Source: Opitutus sp.
GTDB taxonomy: Bacteria; Verrucomicrobiota; Verrucomicrobiia; Opitutales; Opitutaceae
Length of the DNA stretch: 64,000 nt
Direction of reading: 5' to 3'
NCBI GenBank assembly: GCA_024998815.1
Contig: JACEUQ010000003.1
Coordinates: 62,001 to 126,000, forward strand
A program made the position numbers and the translations under genes. Every line of letters starts with the position of its first letter. Within the stretch, counting starts at the first letter, position 1. Below the pieces are notes generated by a model, which ran no database searches, was not told the DNA's origin, and saw only the letters and a list, made by a program, of their open reading frames with translations. Below are positions 8,811 through 17,399 of the stretch, piece by piece.

Positions 8811-10553
8811 TCATTGCTTCCAAGCCGCCGTAAGCGGCCAGTGCCATAGTTTGTATTGACCATGCAAACGGTCGTCGGTGAAGAACTCGAAGAGTCCGTG
8901 GGTGCGGCTATACTTTCGCCACAGCCACCGCCGCAACCGGTTGCGCACAAAAGCCTGCTGGTTACTAAACACGTGCGTGCTGTTGCCGTAATGAAACGCC
9001 GTCGCCCAACCGCGAGTGATTTGGTTGACCTTGCGGACCACCGCCACCGCCGGTTGGTTGCGCGTTCGCACATCTAGCTCCATCCGCACTTTGTCGCGTA
9101 ACTTGGCCAGACTTTTCGCACTGGGGTCCACGTGCGGATACCTTCGTTTGCTCTTCATGCCTTGCCGCCATGCGACGGAAAAACCGAGGAACTCAAAGCC
9201 TTCCTTTCGTGTATCCACCAGTCGGGTTTTCTCTTCGTTGAGCTTTAACTTACGTGCCTCCAGCCACCGTTTCAGTCGCGTTTGCAGCCCCGCCCCTTGA
9301 CCCGGTTTGCACAGGATCAGGAGGTCGTCGGCGTAACGCACCATCGTCGGCTTTTGTTCGCACTTCTCATTCACCGCATGATCGAGGTCGTTGAGGTAGA
9401 GGTTCGCCAGCAGAGGCGATATAACTCCGCCTTGTGGCGTGCCACACCGGTTCGCGCTCACCTTGCGGCACCCCGTGTCCCGGTCCTCTTCCACGATGGG
9501 TGCGCGCAGCCACGTTTTTATTAAACGCAACACGCTCCCATCGCTCACCCGTTTGGCCACCAATTGCAGGAGTTCGCGGTGCGGGATCATATCGAAGTAG
9601 CTCGATAAATCCGCGTCCACCACCTCCACCTTTCCGCTCAGCATGGCTTCCTTGACCTTATCCATCGCCTGATGGGTCCGACGTTTCGGCCGGTAGGCGT
9701 AGGAATGGTCATGGAAGTCCGCCTCTAGGATTGGCTGCAACACGATCACCGCCGCGCTTTGCACCACCCGGTCTTTCACCGTAGGGATGCCCAGCGCACG
9801 ACGTTTGGTCCTGGCCTGATCCTTCCATATATAGACGCGCAGGACCGGACTGGGTCGGTAGGTTTTCGTTCGCATTTCCTCCGCCAGCGCAAGCAGCCAT
9901 GCCGCCCGATAGGCTTCGTTCTTTGCGAGCGTTTCCACCTCGAACCCGTCCACTCCCGGCACGCCGTCATTGGCGATCACCTGATCGAGCGCATCCGACA
10001 GAATGTCCTGCCGATACAGCTCTCCATACAAACTATAGAACCGCCAATGCGGCTCCGCTTTTGCTTTCCGATATAGCACACGTTGCAGCTTCCGAACCTT
10101 CGGTGACGTTTTTATCCAGAGTTCATCACCCCAGCCATCGTCGGGTCCTTTGCCGCTCTGTGATGCGTGGGAACAAGTGCCCTCCCTTCGCTCCCCGGCG
10201 GTTTTAATGTCCGCTAGATCATCACTACTATGGAGGTCTCCGACTCCTGCCACGGCCCGTCCGGCCTTACGAGGTTTTGCCGCGCTTGTGCCGGTGGTTG
10301 AGGCATCGCAAGACGCCCCACCGCCGCAGGTCTCACCACTTAACCTAACGACCTTTCCCACCCCGCCGCCCCCGCTGACTCCGCCGACGTGTTGATCGGA
10401 AATCAACGATTTAGGTCCTACGTCTTTGCGAGACTGCCTTTTCCGATCCTTGCAGTCTTCACCGTTCAGGTAGCGGCTGGACTCGTCGGTTGTTTCGGTA
10501 ACGGAGCTCATTGGATGGGGTTCACCTTCGTTGCGGCTGACTGGTTCGGGCAC
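8811..10553 (-). CDS. ltrA: Group II intron reverse transcriptase/maturase
   Basis: A 580-residue intron-encoded protein that assists splicing and copies the intron RNA during retrohoming. RT blocks are in order: VPGVDGFEVETLAK (RT1) near residue 195, AYRPKRRTHQAM (RT3) near 285, VDADLSSYFDMIPH (RT3) near 310, CGTPQGGVISPLLANLYL (RT4) near 370, and the active-site MVRYADDLLILC (RT5) near 405. The maturase X domain follows, ending near HGQYKLWHWPL. No HNH endonuclease motif is visible after it. The first 140 residues are unlike RT and overlap intron RNA structure, so the true start is probably further in; only the upstream ATGs at 10553 and 10511 are in frame before the RT domain, so a GTG or TTG start is possible. 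Confidence 0.9.
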   Translation of the reverse strand: MPEPVSRNEGEPHPMSSVTETTDESSRYLNGEDCKDRKRQSRKDVGPKSLISDQHVGGVSGGGGVGKVVRLSGETCGGGASCDASTTGTSAAKPRKAGRAVAGVGDLHSSDDLADIKTAGERREGTCSHASQSGKGPDDGWGDELWIKTSPKVRKLQRVLYRKAKAEPHWRFYSLYGELYRQDILSDALDQVIANDGVPGVDGFEVETLAKNEAYRAAWLLALAEEMRTKTYRPSPVLRVYIWKDQARTKRRALGIPTVKDRVVQSAAVIVLQPILEADFHDHSYAYRPKRRTHQAMDKVKEAMLSGKVEVVDADLSSYFDMIPHRELLQLVAKRVSDGSVLRLIKTWLRAPIVEEDRDTGCRKVSANRCGTPQGGVISPLLANLYLNDLDHAVNEKCEQKPTMVRYADDLLILCKPGQGAGLQTRLKRWLEARKLKLNEEKTRLVDTRKEGFEFLGFSVAWRQGMKSKRRYPHVDPSAKSLAKLRDKVRMELDVRTRNQPAVAVVRKVNQITRGWATAFHYGNSTHVFSNQQAFVRNRLRRWLWRKYSRTHGLFEFFTDDRLHGQYKLWHWPLTAAWKQ

Positions 10554-10676
10554 ACGGTCGTGCTTTCCGGCGAGGCCTCGCGGCCTGCATCCGTGACCGG
10601 GCCCTTCGACCGCGAATCGTTAAATTCGGTCGAACAGACTTTCACTGTTATGGTTGTTAGTTTCATGGTCGCACAC

Positions 10677-11115
10677 CCGAACGCCGAAGTTTTAACCACG
10701 GAATTCACAGATGAGCACAGATAACAGAGTGTTACTGAATTTGAAGACAGGATGAAAAAAAGGGGATCAAGCTGAGTCCGTTTACCTCCTAAGGGATTGT
10801 ATCTGTGCAATCTGTGTAATCTGTGGTTGGTTTGAACTTCGGAATTCAGGTTAAACGGCCAAACTCCAGACCTTGAGCGTGAGCTCAAGGATTCGGCTGA
10901 TCTTCGTTCGACTAGTCAGGGGCCAAACTCCAGGCCTAGGGCAACGCCCTAGGAATCATGGGGTAAAGCGCCCAAGCCCTGAAGGGGCGATCTAAACAGG
11001 ACTGACGATAACACCCCTTAACTAAGTGCCATTCAACCCAGCGCCTTTGCTTTACCGGCGTGCCTGGGCCCTCTCGCCCCTTGACCCGCCCAACTGGAGC
11101 GGGCAGTTTCGGCGC
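10677..11115. repeat. Intergenic repeat region beside the intron
   Basis: About 440 bases without a supported gene. They include AACCACGGAATTCACAGATG at 10692, mirrored by ATCTGTGTAATCTGTGGTT at 10808, an inverted copy (10871-10937) of the 5200-5264 repeat with its CCTTGAGC palindrome, and the palindrome CCTAGGGCAACGCCCTAGG at 10937-10955, found again near 35323. The intron 5' splice site abuts the first of these. Confidence 0.65.
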
Positions 11116-11622
11116 ATGGTTCAGCGACTACATCCGGTGGCAACGGAACCGCAAAATCGCTTGGGACGTCGTTCAATTCCCCGGGTCGTGCGAGTCGATG
11201 GGTTTACCCTCGTGGAGATCATGATCGTGGTGGTGATTATCGGACTGCTGGCGGCGTTGGCCATTCCGGCGTTTCAGCGGGTGCGGATGCGCTCCCAGGC
11301 TACGAGATACGCCACCGATTTCCGCCAGTTTGAATCCGCGTTTCAGCGCTTTGCGCTAGAAACGGGAGATTGGCCGCCGGCGGCGATCAACGGGGTAACG
11401 CCCACCGGGATGAGCGGCTACCTGCCGGTCGCGTATGCAAACGGCGGGGCCATGGGCGGGTTATACGGTTGGTCGGGGCCGAGTCAGAACATCATCGTGC
11501 GCAGCGGCCGGGAAACCGATGCCGTCATGCAACAAGTGGATCAAATTCTCGATGACGGTGATTTGACGACGGGCGAATTCTCTTCGCTCAGCGGTGGAGG
11601 GTACGGGTTCCGCGTGCGCTAG
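11116..11622 (+). CDS. Prepilin-like protein with type IV pilin/T2SS N-terminal methylation motif
   Basis: A protein of about 168 residues with the class III signal G-FTLVEIMIVVVIIGLLAALAI near residue 29, including the conserved glutamate at +5 after the cleavage glycine. The hydrophobic helix is followed by a pilin-like stalk (FQRVRMRSQATRYATDFRQF) and a small globular domain rich in Gly and Trp. Such proteins are cleaved by prepilin peptidase and form part of type IV pili or T2SS pseudopili; many stand-alone copies occur in Verrucomicrobia and Planctomycetes. The ATG at 11116 was chosen, although the GTG at 11188 just before the motif (VRVDGFTLVE) is a good alternative. No other pilus gene is adjacent. 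Confidence 0.78.
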   Translation: MVQRLHPVATEPQNRLGRRSIPRVVRVDGFTLVEIMIVVVIIGLLAALAIPAFQRVRMRSQATRYATDFRQFESAFQRFALETGDWPPAAINGVTPTGMSGYLPVAYANGGAMGGLYGWSGPSQNIIVRSGRETDAVMQQVDQILDDGDLTTGEFSSLSGGGYGFRVR

Positions 11623-11809
11623 CCACAGGGCGCTGAAAAATCGACGAGCGAAAGACGGCCCCGATTTCATTTGGCGGCCACGGACGACAAGGAGGTCGTC
11701 CCTCCGTAATCGTTCCCGCCTCCGCGGTCCGATTCACATCTCCGAGCGGCTTATTTATTGCCGTCGAAGAGTTTTTTCAGGCCCTCGGTCGCCAGGGGAA
11801 GAGACTCGC

Positions 11810-12106
11810 TCACTTTAAACGGTCGCGCCAGTAGCCATGCTCCCTCTTGAACGACGATACCGCCACAATGAAGACGTCGTCGGGCCGCTCAATGTAGATC
11901 ACCGCGTAAGGGAAGGGCAGACGGAAGTGGCGACGGCACGGCGACTGGATCACTCGATAACGCTGCGGGGACTCACGGACCTCGTGGATCAGCTCCATGA
12001 TCGTGATGTAGAAGCGCACACCAAGAGCCGGGCTTTTCTCGGCGTAATGCTGCGCCGCCTCGGCAAACTCGGCCTCGGCCTGCCGATGGAAGCGGTAGTG
12101 CTTCAC
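11810..12106 (-). CDS. Type II toxin of the RelE/ParE superfamily
   Basis: A 98-residue basic protein with the ParE-like pattern: HRQAEAEFAEAAQHYAEKSP at the N-terminus, an RRHFRLPFPYAVIYI strand pair, and a C-terminal FKREHGYWRDRLK. Such toxins inhibit gyrase or cleave mRNA on the ribosome; the sequence alone does not decide which. Its start overlaps the end of the upstream antitoxin gene by 4 bases, so the two are translationally coupled. A paralogous pair of the same lengths is at 34541-35067. Confidence 0.85.
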   Translation of the reverse strand: MKHYRFHRQAEAEFAEAAQHYAEKSPALGVRFYITIMELIHEVRESPQRYRVIQSPCRRHFRLPFPYAVIYIERPDDVFIVAVSSFKREHGYWRDRLK

Positions 12107-12336
12107 AGGCCGACAATCTTGCGCACGCGCTCCATGACTTCCTCGCCGGGGACGCCCACTTCGCGCCCGCTTTCGATGTCATCAAGGCGGCGCTGGATCT
12201 CGGCCCCCCAAGCGGCGTCATACTCCGGGTCTGGCAGACGATAGTTGGACATCAGGAAGCGCTCGAACAGCGCCTCGACCTGCTCCGCCGGCCAATTTTT
12301 CGTCTCCGCGATCACTTGTTCAACGGTCATGGGCAT
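12103..12336 (-). CDS. Antitoxin of the putative addiction module component type
   Basis: A 77-residue acidic protein with VIAETKNWPAEQVEALFERF at the N-terminus and AAWGAEIQRRLDDIESGREV in the middle, matching the short antitoxins usually found before RelE/ParE toxins (TIGR02574-like). It is expected to bind and neutralise the toxin and to repress the operon. It is the first gene of the two-gene operon. Confidence 0.83.
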   Translation of the reverse strand: MPMTVEQVIAETKNWPAEQVEALFERFLMSNYRLPDPEYDAAWGAEIQRRLDDIESGREVGVPGEEVMERVRKIVGL

Positions 12337-12639
12337 GCCTGCAACGCTGCTGGTTTCGTGCAGCTGGGCAAGTCCGCTGTCGTTTTCTCCCCCTCCCGCA
12401 CGGGTTACCGCAGGCGCGAACTTTACGCAGCTGGGTGATCGACACCGCCGTTCGGACTGGCTCGGAAAAAGTAGCGCAGACTTCCAGTCTGCTTCGGGCG
12501 CTTGCCGGAGCCGATGAGGAGCAGACTGGAAGTCTGCGCTACTCTTAAAACCCTGGACGACACGGAGGTCGTCCCTCCGTAATCGAGATTAGCGACGACC
12601 TTGCTTCAGGTCGCCGCCAGCTGCCCCTCGACGTTCAGC
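12337..12639. repeat. Intergenic region with REP-like inverted pair
   Basis: GCGCAGACTTCCAGTCTGC within 12471-12492 pairs with its reverse complement at 12521-12542. A GGAGGTCGTCCCTCCG palindrome follows near 12563. No coding region is supported on either strand. Confidence 0.7.
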
Positions 12640-13398
12640 TTATTTATTACCGCCGAAGATTTTTTTCAGGCCCTCGGTCGCAGCCTTGGCCGCGTTCGTG
12701 GCGGCCTCGCCGCCCTTGGTGCCGCCCTTGAGCAACGAATCGCCCACCGCTGTGGTGATGTTACCCAACACATTCGTCAGCACCTTGGTGGCAATCTGAT
12801 CGGGGGTGATGCCGCCCTCGGCGGTGCCGAGGTCGGTCAAGGTGATCGGCGGCAGGGGCAAGGTCAGCGCCGCACCACCGACTCCGACGGTGACTTTGAC
12901 GTTTTGCAGGCGGAACTTCTTCACCTCAAACTTGAGCGGTTTACCGCCGGCGGGTGCGGGTTGTTCAGCCGGAGTCGCAGGCGTTCCGCCGGTCAGCTCA
13001 CGGGTAAATTTGTCGATGTTGACGAGCAGGTCCTTGATGTTGTCGCGAACGAAGTTGGTCTCGTAAACGAACTCAGGGCCGTCGATGAGCACCTCCTTAA
13101 CAATGATGTGGTCGCCGACCAACGACAGCGGGGCGACACTCACATAGACCTTGGCAAAGGAGAATGCCTTGGGGCTTTTCCACGCAGGGGTGTTGCCCAC
13201 GACCAGGCCGTTGAGCGTGCCCGAGCCGGTGAACGGCGAGATCGAGGCGCTCTCCAGCGTGACCGGCGTGCCGGTGACCTTCGGCGCGAAGGTATTGACC
13301 CCTTTGGTGACGATGGAGCCGAGAAAAAAGGAGGCGATGACGCCGCCGATCAACACGAGTGCGAGCAAGCTGCCCAGAATGATGAGGAGTTTTTTCAT
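12640..13398 (-). CDS. AsmA-like membrane-anchored envelope protein
   Basis: A 252-residue protein starting MKKLLIILGSLLALVLIGGV, an N-terminal membrane anchor. The body (VTLESASISPFTGSGTLNGL, then VYVSVAPLSLVGDHIIVKEV) has the beta-rich pattern of AsmA/DUF748-type proteins that sit in the periplasm and are linked to outer-membrane lipid traffic. A Pro/Ala-rich linker lies near residue 140. The C-terminus is Ala/Lys-rich and amphipathic. A longer frame to 13788 has no signal and overlaps the next gene, so the ATG at 13398 was chosen. The exact role is unknown. Confidence 0.68.
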   Translation of the reverse strand: MKKLLIILGSLLALVLIGGVIASFFLGSIVTKGVNTFAPKVTGTPVTLESASISPFTGSGTLNGLVVGNTPAWKSPKAFSFAKVYVSVAPLSLVGDHIIVKEVLIDGPEFVYETNFVRDNIKDLLVNIDKFTRELTGGTPATPAEQPAPAGGKPLKFEVKKFRLQNVKVTVGVGGAALTLPLPPITLTDLGTAEGGITPDQIATKVLTNVLGNITTAVGDSLLKGGTKGGEAATNAAKAATEGLKKIFGGNK

Positions 13399-13540
13399 GA
13401 TGCGCGTAAAGCGGGCAAACGTGCCGCCATTTGGCTCTGCCGCAAGCCTCCCGTCCGCTTCGTGACGCAATTGATGCGCAGGCATTGCCAAGGTGCGATT
13501 GGCTCTAATTAAGCGAAGTAGGTAGGCTCTTCGCAGTCCC

Positions 13541-15031
13541 ATGAGCATTCCCTTTGTTACCCTGACGGCCGATGAGGCCGCTGCCCTGATCCAAAATGGC
13601 CAGACCCTTGGCGTGAGTGGTTTCACTCCCGCCGGTGCCGCCAAAGTCGTGCCCCGCGCCCTTGCCGCGCGTGCCCGCGCCGAACACGAGGCCGGCCGCC
13701 CCTTCAAGGTCGCGATCGTCTCCGGCGCCTCCACCGGCGACTCGCTCGACGGCGAATTGGCCCGCGCCGACGCCATCTCCTGGCGCACCCCTTACCAGAG
13801 CAACAAATCCCTGCGCGAAAGCATCAACGCGGGCCGCACGCGGTTTTTTGACATGCACCTTTCCCACCTGCCCCAACAGGTGCGCAGCGGCTTCCTGGGC
13901 GACATCGATTGGGCCGTCGTCGAGGCCAGCGACGTTTCCCCCTCCGGCGAGATCACCCTGACCACCTCGGTCGGCGCCTCCCCCACCTTCCTGCGTTGCG
14001 CCAAGAAGGTCATCATCGAGGTCAACCGCTTCCATTCGCCCAACCTGCGCGGTTTCCACGACATCTACGAGCCGATGGACCCGCCCTTCCGCCAGCCCAT
14101 CCCGATTCTGCGCCCGTCCGATCGCATCGGCACGCCGACCGTGAAGGTCGATCCGAACAAAATCGTGGGCATCGTCTATAGCGATATGCCCGACGAAAAC
14201 GGTGGCTTCGAGCCCGCCGACGATACCACCGAGCGTATAGGCAATAATGTCGCCGAGTTCATCGCCGGTGAGCTGCACGCCGGCCGCATTCCGAAGCAGT
14301 TTCTGCCCATTCAATCCGGCGTGGGTAACATCGCCAACGCCGTCCTCGGCAGCCTCGGCGCGCACCCCGGCATTCCCGCCTTCGAAATGTACTCCGAGGT
14401 CATCCAGGACTCGGTCATCCAGTTGGTGCGCTCCGGTAAGGTGAAGTTCGCCACCGGCACCTCGCTCACCATCGCCAAGGACGTGTTGCTCAAGTTCTAC
14501 GACGACCTGGAGTTTTTCCGCTCCCGCATTCTTCTCCGCCCGCAGGAGATCACCAACAACCCCGAGATCGTCCGCCGTCTGGGCATTATCACCATCAATA
14601 CCGCCATCGAGGTGGACATTTTTGGTAACATCAACTCGACGCACATCATGGGCAGCAACCTCATGAATGGTATCGGCGGCTCGGGAGATTTCACCCGCAA
14701 CGCGCACATCTCCATCTTCACCTGTCCGTCGTCAGCCAAGGGCGGCAAGATCAGCACCATCGTGCCGCTGGTTTCGCACATGGACCACAGCGAGCACTCG
14801 GTGCAGGTCGTCGTCACCGAAAACGGCGTGGCCGACCTGCGCGGCAAGACCCCCAACGAGCGCGCCCAGTTGATCATCCAAAAGTGCGCGCATCCCCAGT
14901 TCCACGACCTGCTCCAACACTACTACGAGATGTCCAAGCAGGGCCAAACCCCGCAGACGCTCAGCCGCGCCTTCGCCTTCCACGAACAGTTCCTGCGCAC
15001 CGGCGACATGCGCCAGACCCCGTTGGGCTAA
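13541..15031 (+). CDS. Succinyl-CoA:acetate CoA-transferase (acetyl-CoA hydrolase/transferase family)
   Basis: A 496-residue cytosolic class I CoA-transferase that moves CoA between succinyl-CoA and acetate. The length and the run of motifs fit AarC/Cat1-type enzymes: GVSGFTPAGAAKVVPRAL near residue 25, IQSGVGNIANAVLGSL near 260, FEMYSEVIQD at 281-290, and EVDIFGNINSTHIMGS near 357. A glutamate in the MYSEVIQD segment is the probable CoA-thioester-forming residue; the assignment is by family resemblance. It is monocistronic. With sucCD in the same window the cell has two ways to convert succinyl-CoA to succinate. Acetyl-CoA hydrolase activity cannot be excluded. Confidence 0.88.
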   Translation: MSIPFVTLTADEAAALIQNGQTLGVSGFTPAGAAKVVPRALAARARAEHEAGRPFKVAIVSGASTGDSLDGELARADAISWRTPYQSNKSLRESINAGRTRFFDMHLSHLPQQVRSGFLGDIDWAVVEASDVSPSGEITLTTSVGASPTFLRCAKKVIIEVNRFHSPNLRGFHDIYEPMDPPFRQPIPILRPSDRIGTPTVKVDPNKIVGIVYSDMPDENGGFEPADDTTERIGNNVAEFIAGELHAGRIPKQFLPIQSGVGNIANAVLGSLGAHPGIPAFEMYSEVIQDSVIQLVRSGKVKFATGTSLTIAKDVLLKFYDDLEFFRSRILLRPQEITNNPEIVRRLGIITINTAIEVDIFGNINSTHIMGSNLMNGIGGSGDFTRNAHISIFTCPSSAKGGKISTIVPLVSHMDHSEHSVQVVVTENGVADLRGKTPNERAQLIIQKCAHPQFHDLLQHYYEMSKQGQTPQTLSRAFAFHEQFLRTGDMRQTPLG

Positions 15032-15082
15032 AGCCCATGCCTCAGGCGCCGGCCCGCCTTCGTGTGGCCCGGCTCCGAAAAA

Positions 15083-15275
15083 GTAGCGCAGGCTTCCCAG
15101 CCTGCCTCGGGCGCTTTCCGGAGCTTTCCCCGAGCAGACTGGAAGTCTGCGCTACTTTTTGGCCACAGCCGACACGGAGGTCGTCCCGCCGCAATCGTTC
15201 TCGTTCTCTTACTCCTACTCGTTCCCGACGTTGGATCGTTCTATCCGAGTAAGAGTAAGAGAACGAGAATGATTC
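15083..15275. repeat. REP-like pair plus TCTTACTCCTACTCG repeat pair
   Basis: A variant REP at 15083-15105 (GCGCAGGCTTCCCAGCCTGC) pairs with a standard inverted copy at 15134-15155. It is followed by CGTTCTCTTACTCCTACTCG near 15203 and the inverse AGAGTAAGAGAACGAGAA near 15248. The same REP plus TACTC-rich module recurs near 29100, 45130 and 49260. Confidence 0.75.
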
Positions 15276-15364
15276 GAGCGCCGCCCCCCCCCTCCGCTCA
15301 ACCCCCATTGGCGCACGCGGTTTAAAACTTCCGTCCGGCAAATCGGCCGCATAGCACTGTGTCC

Positions 15365-16063
15365 ATGAAATTGGCCCCCGGCACCGGAGCCGCACCTTAC
15401 GCAATCGCGTTGGTCGACCAACGCACGCTGCTGACCGCGTCTACCCTCAGGCTTTCCAACCAACTGAGGATCGCCCACACCCGCCCCGATCGGGTGATTG
15501 TAAAGTACCAACCCGGCCGGCGCTACTTGGTGCTCACCCCGCTACAATGGCAGGCACTGGAAACCTTCGCCGAGGGCCGCACCGTGCCAGGCGTACTGCT
15601 CGAACTCATCGGCCAGCGCCGCACGATACCGTTGCGCGAGTTCTACGAGATCGTGGTCAAAGCCTTCGATGCGGGGATCCTCCAGATGAGCCAACAGCCG
15701 GTCCCGCCGGCCGTGGCCCCGGCGGTTTGGCGCGGTAGCACCCAGGGCAAACCGGCGCGCTGGCTGGCCCTGCTCGCCATGGCCGCCGCCAGCATTACGA
15801 TTATCCTGCGTCCCCTTCCCCTGCCCCAACACGCCGGGCACCTGGCCATCGGCTGGCTACTCACCTGTGTGGCCATCAGCCTTGGCTACCTGCTCGCCGC
15901 CTGCGTGGTGCGCGGTGCCGGCTGCGAGGTTTATCACCCGCAACTGCTCTGGCGGCGCACGATTCACCCCCGCTTCCGAGCCGATCTGGACGACACATTA
16001 TGGGCAGTCGGGACGCCCAAATCAACGTCGCCCTCGTTCGCCTCGCCCCGCAGTTTGCTCTGA
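15365..16063 (+). CDS. PqqD-like/membrane N-terminal half of a cNMP-binding protein (possible frameshift)
   Basis: A 232-residue frame. Residues about 35-110 look like a small winged-helix PqqD-type domain (YQPGRRYLVLTPLQWQALE). Two hydrophobic segments follow (LALLAMAAASITIIL near 140, GWLLTCVAISLGYLLAACV near 165). The next stretch, RGAGCEVYHPQLLWRRTIHP then RADLDDT, resembles the segment after the HExxH helix of M50 (site-2) proteases, but no HExxH is present. The last 20 residues (GTPKSTSPSFASPRSLL) look out of frame. The next frame, starting 64 bases before this stop, continues the sense. Either a single gene carries a frameshift near 15995, or two genes overlap. Confidence 0.6.
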   Translation: MKLAPGTGAAPYAIALVDQRTLLTASTLRLSNQLRIAHTRPDRVIVKYQPGRRYLVLTPLQWQALETFAEGRTVPGVLLELIGQRRTIPLREFYEIVVKAFDAGILQMSQQPVPPAVAPAVWRGSTQGKPARWLALLAMAAASITIILRPLPLPQHAGHLAIGWLLTCVAISLGYLLAACVVRGAGCEVYHPQLLWRRTIHPRFRADLDDTLWAVGTPKSTSPSFASPRSLL

Positions 16064-17352
16064 CCGCACTGGCCGCCGTTTACCTGCCAGGCGCTGTTTT
16101 CCCACTCCTTTGCGGACTCATCGCCCTGCTCTCCCCGCTTTGGAAATCGCCCATGCTGGACCTGCTGCACGCCCTCTACGGCGACGTGCGCCTCGCCATC
16201 ACCTACGACTTCAAGTTCATCCAAAACCAGTTGTTTAACGTCCTGCTGCACGCCCGGCTCAAGTTCGCAGACCGCCGCTTTCTGCTCATCGCCACCAGCT
16301 ACACGGTGTTATGGCTGGTGATTTTATTCCTCGGCGGTTGCGCACTTCTGCAGGTCAACGCACTCGAGTTGCTGCAACGCTTCCGGGACTCCGGCGGCCT
16401 CCATTTCACCGCACTGGCCCTGCTCACGACCTTCGGCCTGATGGTAGCCGTCACCGTGAGCCTGCTCGGCTGGTTTGCATGGAAACACCTACGCGCGTGG
16501 TTGCGTCTGAGGACCGCCACGACGCTCCACCCCCAGTCGATGACGGTCGACCCGGAGCGTATCAAAACCCTGTTGAGCCGCACCTTGCTCTTCCGTGGTC
16601 TGGCTGCGGCGGACATTGCCGTTCTGGCCGCGGCGGTGGTCGCCGAGGAGCATTCCGCCGGCAGCCTCGTGGTGCGTGAAGCCGAACTGGGCGAAAAACT
16701 CTACATCGTATTCTCCGGCCGGGTAGAGGTGGTGCGCGAACTCGCCGTAGGTCGAACCGAAGCGATTGCCACCCTGCAGGAGGCGGACATTTTTGGCGAA
16801 ATCGCCCTTCTGGCGCTCGATCGCACCCGCCGCCGCTCGGTGCGTTGCCTCACCGACAGCGTTCTGCTCTCGCTGGGCCGGGCTGAGTTTGAGCAACTCG
16901 TGCTCACGCGCCTTTCCCGCGACACCATCGAGCAGACGGTGCAAAAAATGGCCTTTCTGCAGCGCATCCCGTTGTCGCGCCACTGGAGCCCGCATGCGGT
17001 GGCCTCCTTCGCCCGACGTAGCATTTTTCAAGACTTCCGCCCCGGCGAAATCGTCATCACCGAAGGCCGTGAAAACGGTTTTTTCCACCTCATCCACGAG
17101 GGTGAGATGCGCGTCCTCAAGCAGGACAAAGAAGTCGCCTCGCTGAATTCGGGGCAGTTTTTCGGCGAGATCAGCCTGCTGCAAAACAGCATCGCGACGG
17201 CGACCATCGTTGCCCACTCGCCTTGCCGAAACCTGATCCTGTCCAAAACCGACTTCCTCAATTTCATCACCCAGGATTTTCTGATCGGCATCCAATTCGA
17301 GGAGATCAGCTCGAAGCGCCTCGGCCACCCGATCTTCCCCCTCAACGGGTAA
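16000..17352 (+). CDS. Membrane protein with two cyclic-nucleotide-binding-like domains
   Basis: A 450-residue frame, probably the C-terminal part of the preceding gene. Residues 1-60 and 95-165 hold membrane segments (FALTALAAVYLPGAVFPLLC; TSYTVLWLVILFLGGCALL). Two CAP/cNMP-binding-like domains follow: residues about 195-300 (LVVREAELGEKLYIVFSGRV, DIFGEIALL, RRRSVRC) and about 325-440 (IVITEGRENGFFHLIHEGEM, FFGEISLL, ATIVA). Both keep the FGEIxLL signature of phosphate-binding cassettes, although the second lacks the usual Arg. It may be a membrane-bound regulator or a degenerate site-2 protease-like protein gated by a nucleotide. The ATG at 16000 is the first start in this frame. Confidence 0.65.
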   Translation: MGSRDAQINVALVRLAPQFALTALAAVYLPGAVFPLLCGLIALLSPLWKSPMLDLLHALYGDVRLAITYDFKFIQNQLFNVLLHARLKFADRRFLLIATSYTVLWLVILFLGGCALLQVNALELLQRFRDSGGLHFTALALLTTFGLMVAVTVSLLGWFAWKHLRAWLRLRTATTLHPQSMTVDPERIKTLLSRTLLFRGLAAADIAVLAAAVVAEEHSAGSLVVREAELGEKLYIVFSGRVEVVRELAVGRTEAIATLQEADIFGEIALLALDRTRRRSVRCLTDSVLLSLGRAEFEQLVLTRLSRDTIEQTVQKMAFLQRIPLSRHWSPHAVASFARRSIFQDFRPGEIVITEGRENGFFHLIHEGEMRVLKQDKEVASLNSGQFFGEISLLQNSIATATIVAHSPCRNLILSKTDFLNFITQDFLIGIQFEEISSKRLGHPIFPLNG

Positions 17353-17399
17353 TCCGCCGCCGTGCTGCGCGATTGATTGGCGCGGCGCGCTTGGCGGAA

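Larger units (their letters stand above)
8684..10676 (-). mobile_element. Group II intron, apparently full length
   Basis: Read on the minus strand, the element starts with GTGTGCGACC at 10676, a match to the GUGYG 5' consensus, and ends with CTACTCTAC at 8684, typical of the 3' end after domain VI. A domain V hairpin lies at 8740-8771 and a reverse transcriptase/maturase gene occupies most of the interior. The length of 1993 bases is normal for a bacterial intron with an encoded maturase. The 5' exon lies in an intergenic repeat (AACCACGG...) and the 3' exon leads into the 127-bp repeat. Exact ends were judged from consensus only. Confidence 0.82.

Noticed and set aside
12601-13512. A 303-residue plus-strand frame opposite the AsmA-like gene
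   Set aside because: Its composition is low-complexity Arg/Gly/Gln and it has no start context; the minus-strand frame has a signal anchor and family pattern.
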